NCBI RefSeq assembly: GCF_001544795.2
Contig: NZ_FCOI02000021.1
Location: 1 to 64,000, forward strand
Source of the DNA: Caballeronia temeraria
GTDB lineage: Bacteria > Pseudomonadota > Gammaproteobacteria > Burkholderiales > Burkholderiaceae
Direction: 5' to 3'
Length of the DNA stretch: 64,000 nt
The position numbers and the translations under genes are program-made. The notes under the pieces are model-generated. The model had not been told where the DNA came from. It ran no database searches and saw only the letters and a program-made list of their open reading frames with translations. Of this stretch, positions 26,206 to 35,244 are shown one piece after another (within the stretch, counting starts at the first letter, position 1; each line of letters opens with the position of its first letter).

Positions 26206-26231
26206 GGCAACACCGCAAAAGGTGCCTGTCT

Positions 26232-28055
26232 AAGTTCGACGGCTATCGCCTCATGTGCAGGCTGGACGCGGGGCGGGTCAAACTGATCACGCGCGGAGGC
26301 CACGACTGGACAACGAAGATGCGCACCCTCGCCACCGCGATCGAAGAAATGCCGGTCGACAATGCGTGGTTGGACGGAGAAGTAGTGGTGCTCACCGAGT
26401 CGGGAACTCCCGATTTCAACGCTTTGCAGAACGCGTTTGACCGACGCAGCACGGCGCAACTGACCTTCTTCGCGTTTGATGTCCCGTTTTTCAACGGACG
26501 TGACTTGCGTGAGGTGCCGCTCTCGCAGCGCCGCGAGCTGCTCGGCGAGCTAATCGCCCGGACGTCGAGCGAGCGCGTGCGCTTCAGCGAGTCATTCACA
26601 GAGGATCCGGAATCGCTGCTCGCGTCGGCGTGCCGAATGCGGCTAGAAGGGATCATCGGCAAGCGTGCGGATGCGCCGTACCGTTCCGGCCGCTCGACCG
26701 ACTGGATCAAACTAAAGTGCAATCAGCGGCAAGAATTTGTCGTGGGCGGCCACACGAGGCTCGCGGGCGCGAAAAGCGGGATGCGATCGCTCATGCTCGG
26801 CGTGCACGAGCGAGACGGCAGTTTGCGTTTCGCCGGAACTGTGAAGGTAGAACTAAAGCCGCGCCCGCTAGCTGAGTTAGAGAAGAAGGCGGCGAAGCTC
26901 CTTCGCGACGATCCTCCTTTTTACAACCCGCCCCCATGCGAAAAGGATCGCGACTTCGTTTGGCTAGCCCCCGAGCTCGTCGTTGAAGCGTCTTTCCTTG
27001 AATGGACGCCCTCGGGCGAAGTTCGTCACCCCGTTTTCCAAGGCATGCGCGACGACAAGCCCGCCACGGCCGTGACAGAAGAAACAGTCGTCGATGTGGA
27101 CGAGCCGGAGAGCCTGCCCCAAGCGAAGGGAACCACGCGCGCGTCACCGGGCCGGGCGGGAACGCTAGTCATCGCTGGCGTGAAAGTGTCCAACGCCGAG
27201 CGCATCATCGACGACGTGACACGCCTGAAGAAAATCGATCTGGTGCGTTACTACGACGAGATCGCGGAGTTCGCGTTGCCGTACCTGAAAGAGCGGCCGG
27301 TGTCGCTGGTACGCGCGCCGGAAGGCATCCACGGCGAGCTGTTTTTCCAGAAGCACGAGGAGCGCTCAAAGATCCCTGGCATCACGCGACTGCCCGTTGA
27401 GATGCACCCCGGCCACCCGCCGCTGCTAGTCGTCGACCATCACGAAGCGCTCATCGGCCTCGCCCAGATGAACGTGGTCGAATTGCATAGCTGGAACGCC
27501 GTGCAGCCCGACCTTGATCATCCCGACCGCTTCATCCTCGACCTTGACCCCGACCCGGAGCTGTCATGGCAAATGATGGTCGATGCGGCGACACTATCAA
27601 AGGTGCTGCTAGACGAGATCGGACTCAAAAGCTTCATTTAGACGAGCGGCGGCAAGGGCTTCCATATCGTTGTGCCGCTCACGCGCCGGCAGCAGTGGGA
27701 TGAAGTCAAAGACTTCTCGCACGCGGTCGCGCGCTACATGGCGCGGCTCATGCCCGAGCGGTTCTCGGCGGTCCTCGGACCCAAGAACCGGGTGAAGAAA
27801 ATCTTCATCGACTACCTGCGCAACAGCAAAGGGGCGAGCACGGTCGCGGCGTACTCGGCACGCGCGCGCTCAGGCATGGGCGTGTCGATGCTCATCGCGT
27901 GGGACGAGCTAAAGGACATCGGCCGCGCCGATCAGTGGACTATCAAAACGGCCGCGCGGCGCATGCATTCGCTAAGGGCCGATCCATGGGACGGCTTCCA
28001 CCGCACGCGGCAAGGCATTACGGTTGCGATGCGAAGGGCGGTCGGCTTGCGCTGA
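26232..28055 (+). pseudogene. ligD: 3' fragment of LigD: ligase and polymerase domains, with nonsense codon
   Basis: The frame resumes exactly at AAG TTC with the nucleotidyltransferase motif 'KFDGYRLMCRL' (catalytic Lys), 'WLDGEVVVL', 'LEGIIGKRADAPYRSGRSTDWIKLK' parts and the OB fold. It continues into the primase/polymerase domain ('VSLVRAPEGIHGELFFQKHE', 'FILDLDPD'), where an in-frame TAG stands at 27639-27641 just before 'TSGGKGFHIVVPL'. The rest, including 'KIFIDYLRN', reads on to 28055. The restored gene would be 650 codons. Bacterial NHEJ needs LigD with Ku; this copy cannot make a full protein. Confidence 0.88.
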
Positions 28056-28261
28056 CAGCCCAGCGTCAGACTTCCTGCCGCCTGCCGCAATTGTCGAGCA
28101 CCGCGGCACCTTGGTGGATCCAGCGGAGTGTCGTAATTTCATTGATGCCATACTGAAAATTACACGCTCAAACCGCGGTGTCTGTAGGTCTCGCCGAAAG
28201 TCAACCGGCACGCTGTTTGCATGATGTGACGGTACATGGAGAACTGATCCCCGGTGACATC

Positions 28262-28564
28262 ATGCATCACTCGATCGAACCTCACGAGCTCAGCAAGATC
28301 GACCTCGCGGCCTTTCAGGTCGTGCAGGTCTCGGATGGCACGCATACCGTGGTGCTATGGGAAGCACCCGAACCAGACCTTTCGATGCGGCCGCATATGC
28401 AAGCGGCGACGCTGACGATACGTCTTTGCGATCCTCTTAATCCTGTGCGCAGGAAAGATGTCTGCGAGCGCTTGCAGTCGCATCTACGCGCAGTTCGCAA
28501 TGAGAAGCGCGCTGTACGTGAGCGACCGCGCGGGCAGCGCTTAGCCGTGCAAGCCGCCGCGTAG
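28262..28564 (+). CDS. Possible hypothetical protein
   Basis: A 100-residue frame (MHHSIEPHELSKIDLAAFQV...) with 'VVQVSDGTHTVVLWEAPEPD' and a basic tail. Coding signal is moderate, there is no clear ribosome site, and a longer start at 28178 exists. No family recognised. Confidence 0.35.
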   Translation: MHHSIEPHELSKIDLAAFQVVQVSDGTHTVVLWEAPEPDLSMRPHMQAATLTIRLCDPLNPVRRKDVCERLQSHLRAVRNEKRAVRERPRGQRLAVQAAA

Positions 28565-29189
28565 CGACAGCGCGCGAAACAGGAAACGTCGTCTTGATCT
28601 CAACAAGAACGAACTGCACGACGTGCGAATGCCATCAAGCGCGCCCGCGCAGTTGTCGTCCTATCGGCAAGGAACTGATTCCCTATCCTCTGGGAAGAGC
28701 GCGTTTCCTGCTCCTTTTTAACGAATGAGACTATTGCACCGACACGTACACTTCTTTCCGTGGCGATGAAGCCCAAACACGAGTCGCACAACGGCAGTCA
28801 CCGAGCATCCGGCCCAATCTCACGCCTATCCGGACAAGCGGTTGCCACGCGCGCGTCTCAGCGTTCATCGCTCCGCTTCAAGAGATTAGTCGTTACGGGG
28901 TAGTCGTTGCTGTCCAGCGTTAGAGAGACGTTGTAGGAAGTTGACGCAATCGTAGTAAGCGAAGCCCCGGCCCGAATCATCGGTCGGGGCTTCGTCTTTC
29001 TGCGGCTATCGCGCGTCTTTCAGTTGTGCGGTTTGGGCGGCGGCTTGACCTTGTTGTGCTCGCACTCCGGCGTGTTCTTCAGCGCTTCCTTGGTGACGCC
29101 CGCCCACGGCGCGTGACTTGCTATTGGTCCTAGCCAGTTCAAAGCAACCGTGGCCGTCGGCCGCGTTCTCATGAGCGAAGGGAGGGAAG
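28565..29189. other. Gene-poor stretch with one hairpin
   Basis: No supported gene. A terminator-like hairpin (GAAGCCCCG at 28961-28969, CGGGGCTTC at 28985-28993, then GTCTTTCT) stands alone without an obvious upstream gene, so it may end a small RNA or a decayed gene. Confidence 0.4.
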
Positions 29190-29699
29190 ATGAGCGAACT
29201 ACAACGAGACGACATTGAAGTACAGCCTGCCAGCCTGCAAGACGCCAACGAGCGGCGAGCGCTCCTGCTGCATCTCGGTGACGTAGTGGAATCAATCGGC
29301 TGCGTATTGAAGTGCGCCGAGCGTCATAGGACGATCGGCGAGGCGGCCGCCGATGAGGAATCACTCGCCAGCTTTCCGATATTGGGCCTCGTCACACCGC
29401 AACTGACGCCGCACGACTTCGCTGCGCGAGCAGCCACCGCTTTCTTCCTCTGGACCAAAGAGCTGCTTGAGCCGACGCTCAATCGCAAGCTGTTGGCCTA
29501 CACGATTCAGCATGACCTGTTCGCAGGCAACCAATCAGGATGGGAGTCGTACGTCGCGTTGCTGCGCGCGCAGGTGCCATGGTTCGGAGAGGGGCTTGGA
29601 CCGGTCGCCGATGCCGAAGCTGAGTTCCTGAGCACCTCACTCTGGCCAGCCCGGGAGAGCGGGCAACGCAGCGCTGAGCTGCGCGATGCTTCAGACTGA
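29190..29699 (+). CDS. Hypothetical protein
   Basis: A 169-residue helical, acidic protein (MSELQRDDIEVQPASLQDAN...) preceded by GGGAGG. No domain recognised. Its last codons coincide with the start of a partial copy of the 30842-31402 gene, so its C-terminus may have been created by that duplication junction. Confidence 0.55.
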   Translation: MSELQRDDIEVQPASLQDANERRALLLHLGDVVESIGCVLKCAERHRTIGEAAADEESLASFPILGLVTPQLTPHDFAARAATAFFLWTKELLEPTLNRKLLAYTIQHDLFAGNQSGWESYVALLRAQVPWFGEGLGPVADAEAEFLSTSLWPARESGQRSAELRDASD

Positions 29700-29838
29700 G
29701 GCAAGGGACGCCGCCTCCTTGTAGAGGCAGGCATCAGTCGGATCGACTATCGAGGACTCGAGCTCGGGCTAGGCCAGCCGCGGTACGCGCTGGTCTCGAG
29801 CAACTCGCCGCGGAAGCGGCGGTAAAGAATGTCGCAGC
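29690..29838 (-). pseudogene. Degenerate partial copy of the gene at 30842-31402
   Basis: About 150 bp closely resembling 30840-30985: both start TTCAGACTGAGGC and share the coding of 'ILYRRF-GEL-ETS-YR' and a 'DACL-KE' tail. Only the 3' end is present and the frame is broken. Probably the trace of a local duplication. Confidence 0.6.
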
Positions 29839-29883
29839 TTGGCCCGCTCGTTGCTGAAATGATGTCACCGTTGAAGGAGATCG

Positions 29884-30108
29884 ATGTGCTACGGAAACCC
29901 TCACGATCTGCTGGAACTCGTTGCGAGCGCGCTCCCCCTGCGTAACGAACTAGGGCACACCGGACAAGAAGACTTTGAATACTTCTGCGCATACACCGGA
30001 CTTCGAGAGGAGAACGTCGGTGCCGATGCGTTTGCATGGGCTAAGCTAGCCTTCTTGTCCGCGTGGAGGCGCCGAACGGAAAACGTTGCGGAGCAATCAA
30101 CATCGTGA
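29884..30108 (+). CDS. Small hypothetical protein
   Basis: A 74-residue acidic protein (MCYGNPHDLLELVASALPLR...) behind GAAGGAG. Its TGA overlaps the GTG start of the next frame (GTGA), suggesting a coupled pair. Function unknown. Confidence 0.55.
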   Translation: MCYGNPHDLLELVASALPLRNELGHTGQEDFEYFCAYTGLREENVGADAFAWAKLAFLSAWRRRTENVAEQSTS

Positions 30109-30329
30109 ACACGAGCCTCCCTCCGATTCGCCCCTCTCTGTTCGTCGAGGAGATGAATAGACTGCTGCCCCGGCAGCGAGGATTTTCTCCCGGCCTCCAC
30201 GTCTTCTTGACGCCGCGTGGATGCAGCGACGAGGAGGCAACTGGGTGGGATTGGGCCCCGGATTCGCCTGCGGCAGCCGTGGCAGTGGCGCAAACGTTTG
30301 AGGATGTTCGACATCTTCATCGTCTCTAA
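30105..30329 (+). CDS. Small hypothetical protein
   Basis: A 74-residue protein from GTG 30105 (LPPIRPSLFVEEMNRLLPRQ... near the start), overlapping the previous stop. 'GLHVFLTPRGCSDEEATGWD' looks like a small folded core. No family recognised. Confidence 0.45.
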   Translation: MNTSLPPIRPSLFVEEMNRLLPRQRGFSPGLHVFLTPRGCSDEEATGWDWAPDSPAAAVAVAQTFEDVRHLHRL

Positions 30330-30546
30330 CTTCCCTCCTTGCTCGCCACAACCCGCCTCCGCCGCACACGCTATGATGATGCCGCCCACACGGCGTGCCT
30401 TGTCAATGCCGAGAGCTTGGACTGGTGCGATTCAAACCATTGCTCCGCCACGGGTGCCGCCAGTTCCGGCATCTCAGTCGCAAATTGCCCCGCACAAGCG
30501 CTGTTCGGCACATAAAGTTTCTGAAGCGAATGCCGAAAATCGAGTG

Positions 30547-30786
30547 ATGGACAAGGAACAACGACGACGGCTAATTGTGGACGAGCAGCTACACGCAGAT
30601 GCCCGGGCGCTGGCTATCAGCATCGAGACAATCCGGCGCGCACGCGGGAAGAAGAATCCGCGCGACGTCGATTTCGGTACGCCTGAGTGGAAGAACACCT
30701 GCATCGAATTTGCTAGAGATTTGCGCTGGGCTTTGGGCATTGGCGACGACGGCCTTACCGAATTTCGTCGACCAGACAACCCTTGA
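30547..30786 (+). CDS. Small hypothetical protein
   Basis: A 79-residue protein from ATG 30547 (MDKEQRRRLIVDEQLHADAR...), helical and basic, then acidic. A longer upstream frame exists but its first part has poor codon use. Function unknown. Confidence 0.4.
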   Translation: MDKEQRRRLIVDEQLHADARALAISIETIRRARGKKNPRDVDFGTPEWKNTCIEFARDLRWALGIGDDGLTEFRRPDNP

Positions 30787-30841
30787 TCTCGGCTTTTCAT
30801 TGCCTCACTTAGCGCGCGATCATGATCCGGCCAACCGTGCT

Positions 30842-31402
30842 TCAGACTGAGGCGAAGACGACGCTGCCCTCCTTGTTGAGGCAGGCATCGTTCGGCTCGA
30901 TGATCGAGCAGTCGAGTTCGGGGTACGCCAGCCGACGATACACGCTGGTCTCGATCAACTCGCCGCAGAAGCGGCGGTAGAGAATGCGCCCGGCGAAATA
31001 GTACTGCGGATCAAAGGAAGAGGGCGCTTCGGCTGGAACGGCTCCGCGGAATGTCGCGCGTGTGTCGGCCTCAAACGTCGTCCATAGCTCGCTGCGCGTC
31101 GGCAGGACCGTCGCGGGCGTGACCGCGTCGGTGACCGCGTAGCCCCATCCAGCTTTCGGGAGGGCGTGTCGTGCGCCGATGTACGTACGCTTGACCTCGA
31201 ATGCGCTGCTGACGACCTCAAAATCGCAGTCGCAACGATTCTGCAGGACGAACGTCACCCGCGCTGGAGAACCAGGAATGACGCGGGCTCTGCTGATAGC
31301 GATCGACAGTTCCTGCGCGTTCGTCGTTGAGATTGAGCGGACTGCGGTCACCGGTTCACTGCATTCGTAATGGTGCGCATTCGTTCCTGTACCAATAATC
31401 AA
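30842..31402 (-). CDS. Hypothetical protein (source of the 29.7-kb partial duplicate)
   Basis: Up to 186 residues. The central part is beta-rich with Cys residues ('NRCDCDFEVV') and it ends 'RILYRRFCGELIETSVYRRL'. The start at 31402 overlaps the upstream lipoprotein gene by 47 bp; an internal GTG shortly downstream may be the real start. No family recognised; a partial copy lies 1 kb away. Confidence 0.5.
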   Translation of the reverse strand: MIIGTGTNAHHYECSEPVTAVRSISTTNAQELSIAISRARVIPGSPARVTFVLQNRCDCDFEVVSSAFEVKRTYIGARHALPKAGWGYAVTDAVTPATVLPTRSELWTTFEADTRATFRGAVPAEAPSSFDPQYYFAGRILYRRFCGELIETSVYRRLAYPELDCSIIEPNDACLNKEGSVVFASV

Positions 31403-31685
31403 CGAGTCGCTGCGCCGCCTGCAGGTCCTCGGGATAGTAGGGGTCGTCCCAGAACGGCGATGGATCGTATCCTGCCTTTCGCAACGCGGCTAACTCCGAC
31501 TGGTGCTCCGCCATTGTGGGGTTCGCGTTCGTCCTCAGCGCCGTCAGGTCGTGGCACTCGCGGTCCGTGAGGTACCGGCCGGGCGGTGGCATCTCGCCGA
31601 TGGCTACGCAGCCGGCGAGCAAGTATGCCGATGCGAATGCCGTCACCAAGTGTTTCCGTGTCGCGCCCACGATTGCCACCTGCAT
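31356..31685 (-). CDS. DUF4148-containing lipoprotein
   Basis: A 109-residue protein with an N-terminal hydrophobic stretch and lipobox 'LLAGC', then 'ALRKAGYDPSPFWDDPYYPE' and 'DLQAAQRLV', the pattern of the DUF4148 family frequent in Burkholderiaceae. Predicted to be lipid-anchored in the periplasm; role unknown. The ATG shares its A with the TAA of the upstream YjzC-like gene, so translation is coupled. Confidence 0.75.
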   Translation of the reverse strand: MQVAIVGATRKHLVTAFASAYLLAGCVAIGEMPPPGRYLTDRECHDLTALRTNANPTMAEHQSELAALRKAGYDPSPFWDDPYYPEDLQAAQRLVDYWYRNECAPLRMQ

Positions 31686-31894
31686 TAATCGCCGCTGCCG
31701 AGCTCGCTGTGCTTGTGCGAATGCGTGGCCGCGTGAACGAGCTCGTAGTGAGCGCCTTTGCCACTCCGGGTCGGCGGAAAATGCTCGCCCTCGACGCATG
31801 TCACTTCGAAGACGGATCCGCCGTCGCCTTCCTTCACGACCTTGTAGATGCCCGAGGTCTGAACTTTCTCGCCGGGCTTGTGCTGTTCTGCCAT
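31685..31894 (-). CDS. YjzC-like small protein
   Basis: A 69-residue protein, 'HKPGEKVQTSGIYKVV' then 'GEHFPPTRSGKGAHYELVHA', resembling the YjzC-like proteins of unknown function, with a His-rich tail. CGGAGGAA precedes the ATG. First gene of a pair with the DUF4148 lipoprotein. Confidence 0.6.
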   Translation of the reverse strand: MAEQHKPGEKVQTSGIYKVVKEGDGGSVFEVTCVEGEHFPPTRSGKGAHYELVHAATHSHKHSELGSGD

Positions 31895-31951
31895 GAGTTC
31901 CTCCGCGCTTTCGTTTATAGCGTGGAAGGAGCAAAGACTGTTCCGCCCCGA

Positions 31952-33256
31952 TTACTTCCGTCTGAGATAGCGTTTGAGGAGGGGCGTGGCACTGGCGCCG
32001 TGCACGAACACCGACAGGACGATGGCCGCCAGGGTGATCGGCAGGAGCGGTCCGACGCGGTCGTGCCCGGCCTGTTCGAGAGAGAACAGCAGGTAGTAGA
32101 ACGCGCCGACGCCACGCAGGCCCAACCATCCAAACAAAAACCGCTGATGGCGGTCCATCGACGAGCCAATCAGGGAGAGGGTGCTGCCGAGCGGCCGGGC
32201 CACAATAAAGAGGAAAAGCACCGGCCAGACTACGGACCAATGAATGAGCTCCCGCCAGTGCGCGGATACGACGCTGCCGATGATGACCATCAGGCCCAGT
32301 TCGACAAAGCGTTCGATCTCGACCGAGAAGCCCATCATGTTTTCCGCGATATACGCATGAGCCAATTCCGGATCTTTGGCAGCTTCCTCCCGCTGGCCCC
32401 GCTCGACTGATTCCAACACCTCGCTTGGTGGTTTGTCACCCGTTGCCTTCATTTCCTGCCGCCGCAGCGCGACGCCGGCGGCGAAGACTGCGATGAAGGC
32501 GTATCCATCGACGATCAGGGTTGCACCGTAGGCTAAGGCAACGAGCCCCAGCGCAAGAAATCCTTCTAGTCCCAACGCATAGTCGTACTTCGTGCGCAAT
32601 TTCGTCACCAGCACGACCACCCCGGTTCCCAACGCCCAGCCGAAGAATAGTGCGCTCGTCATCCCCCACGCGATAGCGAGGGCAAACGTCCACGGGTTCT
32701 CGCTGCCCAGACTGCCGACGCCGCAAAGCGCGAGAGCAATGTAGACCATCGGAGAGGCCGCACCGTCGTTGAGTCCGCCCTCCGATGAAAGAGCGAAGCG
32801 CAGCGGTTCATCGTCGCCCGCTTCTTCGACGCGCAACTCGTTGGCCAATACGGGATCGGTCGGCGCGAGCGCAGACGCCAGCAGCAATGCCGGGCCTGCG
32901 GCGAACCCGAGACCCCATCGCGCGGCGGCGAACACGACCGCGATGGTAATCAGCATGGCTGGACCGGCGAGGCGTAAGGTCAGTCGCCAAAGCGGCCTGG
33001 AAAGCTCGACGCGCAGGTACATTCCGATGGCGAACAGAGACACCACAAGTCCCGCTTCGGTAAGCGTGCGAAGCAGGCGCACGTCGCGCTCGACGTCGAT
33101 CGTCAACAGTCCAGCGCCCGCCGGACCCAGGAGGAAGCCGACGATGAGGTACACCATTGCGCCGGTCATCGGCAGCCGCTCAACCAGATTTCGGCCCAGC
33201 GCCATCAGCACCATCAATGCCCCGACGATCAGGAACCAGACGGCTTCGATCGTCAT
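31952..33256 (-). CDS. CPA1-family Na+(K+)/H+ antiporter
   Basis: A 434-residue inner-membrane protein with about 12 hydrophobic segments. The transport-site region 'ALAPTDPVLANELRVEE' and 'LSSEGGLNDGAASPMVY' are typical of NhaP/CPA1 antiporters that exchange protons for sodium or potassium. The start at 33256 (MTIEAV) has AGGAGA at proper spacing; the ATG two codons earlier is too close. It follows the MerR-TPR gene by 9 bp in the same direction, with Ku further upstream, so these may form one operon. Confidence 0.9.
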   Translation of the reverse strand: MTIEAVWFLIVGALMVLMALGRNLVERLPMTGAMVYLIVGFLLGPAGAGLLTIDVERDVRLLRTLTEAGLVVSLFAIGMYLRVELSRPLWRLTLRLAGPAMLITIAVVFAAARWGLGFAAGPALLLASALAPTDPVLANELRVEEAGDDEPLRFALSSEGGLNDGAASPMVYIALALCGVGSLGSENPWTFALAIAWGMTSALFFGWALGTGVVVLVTKLRTKYDYALGLEGFLALGLVALAYGATLIVDGYAFIAVFAAGVALRRQEMKATGDKPPSEVLESVERGQREEAAKDPELAHAYIAENMMGFSVEIERFVELGLMVIIGSVVSAHWRELIHWSVVWPVLFLFIVARPLGSTLSLIGSSMDRHQRFLFGWLGLRGVGAFYYLLFSLEQAGHDRVGPLLPITLAAIVLSVFVHGASATPLLKRYLRRK

Positions 33257-33265
33257 CAGCATCTC

Positions 33266-34090
33266 CTATAGCTTCTGCAGTCTGCGGAACTGGTTGAAGT
33301 GGCGAATGGCAAGGGTCGCTTCGCCCAGTTCTTCGTGGATGCGCGCGGCGTTGAAATGGGCATCCGCGAAGTCGGGGTCCTGTTCGATGCAACGCTCATA
33401 GAACTGCAGCGCCTCGCGGAAGCGGCCCGAATCTTCAAGCGCCACACCGATGTTGAACAGCAGCACCGGGTCGTTCGCGCGGTATCGCAGCGCGTCGCGG
33501 TACACCGCTATCGCCTCGTCGAACCGCTCGCTGTCCATCAGGATGCCCCCAAGGTTCAGCGATGCGTCGGTATAGTCGGGCGCGCGTTCAAGCGCTTTCC
33601 GATAGGCCGCTTCTGCGGCGTCGAGGTCATCGTCCTCCAAGGCGCGCGCCTGCCGGAACAGGTCAACGGCTTCTTCACGTGCCCGCTGCTCGCGCGGCGC
33701 TTGCATGGAAGCGACGTTTCCCGACGCCTGTGGCTGCTCGAAATCCAGCAGCAGTTGGCCGGTTTCCGCATCCCACTGGCGGCTTGCCCCATCCCGCACC
33801 GCAACCCGGTCGCCGACTGCAGCAATGCGCACGCCAGTGAGCGATCCTTCACGCCCCCAGCTCTTCTGAAGGTGATCAAGTGCGCGGACGATTTTCATGG
33901 GGGAGACACCTGCCACTCGGAGCGCGTGCGCGGTCCTGAGCATGACGATGTCCTGGAAGGTAAAGCGCCGCTCGCCTTTTTCGCCGCCCACCGGTGACAC
34001 GAAGCCCGCTGCGATCAACCGTTCAACGACGCTGCGCGACACGCCGAGCATGCGCTGCACATCGCGAAGGCTGTACCCGTCGTCTTGCAT
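33266..34090 (-). CDS. MerR-type HTH protein fused to TPR repeats
   Basis: A 274-residue protein. Residues 5-70 are a MerR-like winged helix ('YSLRDVQRMLGVSRSVVERL', 'RFTFQDIVMLRTAHALRVAG'). Residues 160-270 hold about three tetratricopeptide repeats ('AYRKALERAPDYTDASLNLG', 'AIAVYRDALRYRANDPVLLF', 'ALQFYERCIEQDPDFADAHF'). It probably binds DNA and a partner protein. It starts one base after the Ku stop, so it is almost certainly co-transcribed with Ku; it may regulate the NHEJ locus (inference). Confidence 0.85.
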   Translation of the reverse strand: MQDDGYSLRDVQRMLGVSRSVVERLIAAGFVSPVGGEKGERRFTFQDIVMLRTAHALRVAGVSPMKIVRALDHLQKSWGREGSLTGVRIAAVGDRVAVRDGASRQWDAETGQLLLDFEQPQASGNVASMQAPREQRAREEAVDLFRQARALEDDDLDAAEAAYRKALERAPDYTDASLNLGGILMDSERFDEAIAVYRDALRYRANDPVLLFNIGVALEDSGRFREALQFYERCIEQDPDFADAHFNAARIHEELGEATLAIRHFNQFRRLQKL

Positions 34091-34091
34091 A

Positions 34092-35048
34092 TCACCGTTT
34101 CGTGCCAGTTTTGCGCGCCGGTGCCGGTTGGTCCTCAGTGGCCGCCCGGCGCACCGCCCGGCGCTTGGGCGCCGAAGCAGCTTCTGCCGCTTCTTGCGCT
34201 GGCGCGGCGGTGCGCGCGCTCTTGCGTGCGGCTCGCGGTGCGGCTGGCTGCTCTGCTGGCCGTTCCACAGGCGGCTTTTTCTTCAAACTCGCCCGCAGTG
34301 CTTCGACGAGATCGATCACCTGCGCGCCGGGCTGTTCGATGGCGGGCGCGGCGGTGATTTTGTTGCCCGCGATCTTCTTGTCGATCTCGGCGAGGATGCG
34401 CTCCTTCTCTTCGTCCTTGTACGCGGCGGCGTCGTAGCTGTCGACGCGGTACTGATCGATCAGTTGTTCGGCGAGCTGTAGCTCCGTCGGCTGAATATCC
34501 GTCTCTTCGATGCCGATATCGGCCTGCGAGCGAACCTCGTCGGCGTAGAGCAAGGTCTGGAGAATCAGGCCGTCGTTGCCGGCGCGCACCTGCACCATGT
34601 GCTGTTTGCCCTTCCACGTCCAACGAGCCACGGCGCACGTGCCGCTGTCCTTCATCGCTTCTTGCAGCAGCCGGTACGGTTTGCCGCCGCGCTTGTCCGG
34701 GGCGAGGTAGTAGGGCTTGTCGAGGTAGATCGGGTCGATCGCCTCGGTCGGCACAAACGACACGATGTCGATTGTGTGGCTCGCGCTCGCCTCCAGCGCC
34801 TCCAGCTCCGACTTCTCGAAAATCACGTACTTCTCTTTCTCGAATTCGTAGCCCTTGACCATATCGGCGCGCTCGACGACTTTTCCGTCGTGCGGACAGA
34901 CGTACTGCTGTCTCAACCGGGTGCCGCACTCTTTGTGCATCAGGTTGAAACCCACTCCTGACTTGCTCTCGGTGGCCGTATAGACCTTCACCGGAACGGA
35001 AACGAGTCCAAAACTGAGCGTCATCGATGCGATCGAACGGGCAGCCAT
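34092..35048 (-). CDS. ku: Bacterial Ku, non-homologous end-joining protein
   Basis: A 318-residue Ku homodimer subunit that encircles DNA ends and recruits LigD. It begins MAARSIASMTLSFGLVSVPV, the typical Ku entry, with 'LMHKECGTRLRQQYVCPHDG' and 'YLDKPYYLAPDKRGGKPYRL'. The C-terminal 70 residues are Lys/Arg/Ala-rich, as in extended Ku tails that aid DNA binding. The start at 35048 follows GAGAGG. It is intact although the only LigD in this window is broken, so it must use another ligase or be idle. Divergent from the SRAP gene. Confidence 0.93.
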   Translation of the reverse strand: MAARSIASMTLSFGLVSVPVKVYTATESKSGVGFNLMHKECGTRLRQQYVCPHDGKVVERADMVKGYEFEKEKYVIFEKSELEALEASASHTIDIVSFVPTEAIDPIYLDKPYYLAPDKRGGKPYRLLQEAMKDSGTCAVARWTWKGKQHMVQVRAGNDGLILQTLLYADEVRSQADIGIEETDIQPTELQLAEQLIDQYRVDSYDAAAYKDEEKERILAEIDKKIAGNKITAAPAIEQPGAQVIDLVEALRASLKKKPPVERPAEQPAAPRAARKSARTAAPAQEAAEAASAPKRRAVRRAATEDQPAPARKTGTKR

Positions 35049-35244
35049 ACGAACCTCTCGTAGGTTATATGGCCGGCCACATCTCGCCGCATGACGCGGC
35101 GCTACGGCTAGGCGGCAAGGCCAACGGCACGATTCGTGCAAAATAGGTGCCACGACCCGGGGCATGGCCCGGGACCCGATACATCGTTGGGCGGCGCCAG
35201 ATGCGCTCCGGCAACTCACCCGTTTCGGCGAGAGAGAGGGAAAA

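Larger units (their letters stand above)
21806..26231. mobile_element. 4.4-kb inverted-repeat-bounded insertion without transposase
   Basis: It interrupts ligD. The ends are 26-bp imperfect inverted repeats (21806-21831 and 26206-26231; shared AGGCACCT, 5 variable bases, GGTGTTGCC; 18 of 26 identical). A 6-bp direct repeat AAGTTC flanks the element (21800-21805 and 26232-26237). Inside are three leftward genes with lower GC and no recognisable transposase, integrase or recombinase. Near the left end CTGTTGCCTTTCAA occurs twice (21868-21881, 21891-21904), echoing the GTGTTGCC of the terminal repeats. It looks like a non-autonomous transposon mobilised in trans. Confidence 0.8.

Noticed and set aside
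31586-32410. 274-codon plus-strand frame
   Set aside because: Antisense to the antiporter, YjzC-like and DUF4148 genes, all of which are better supported.
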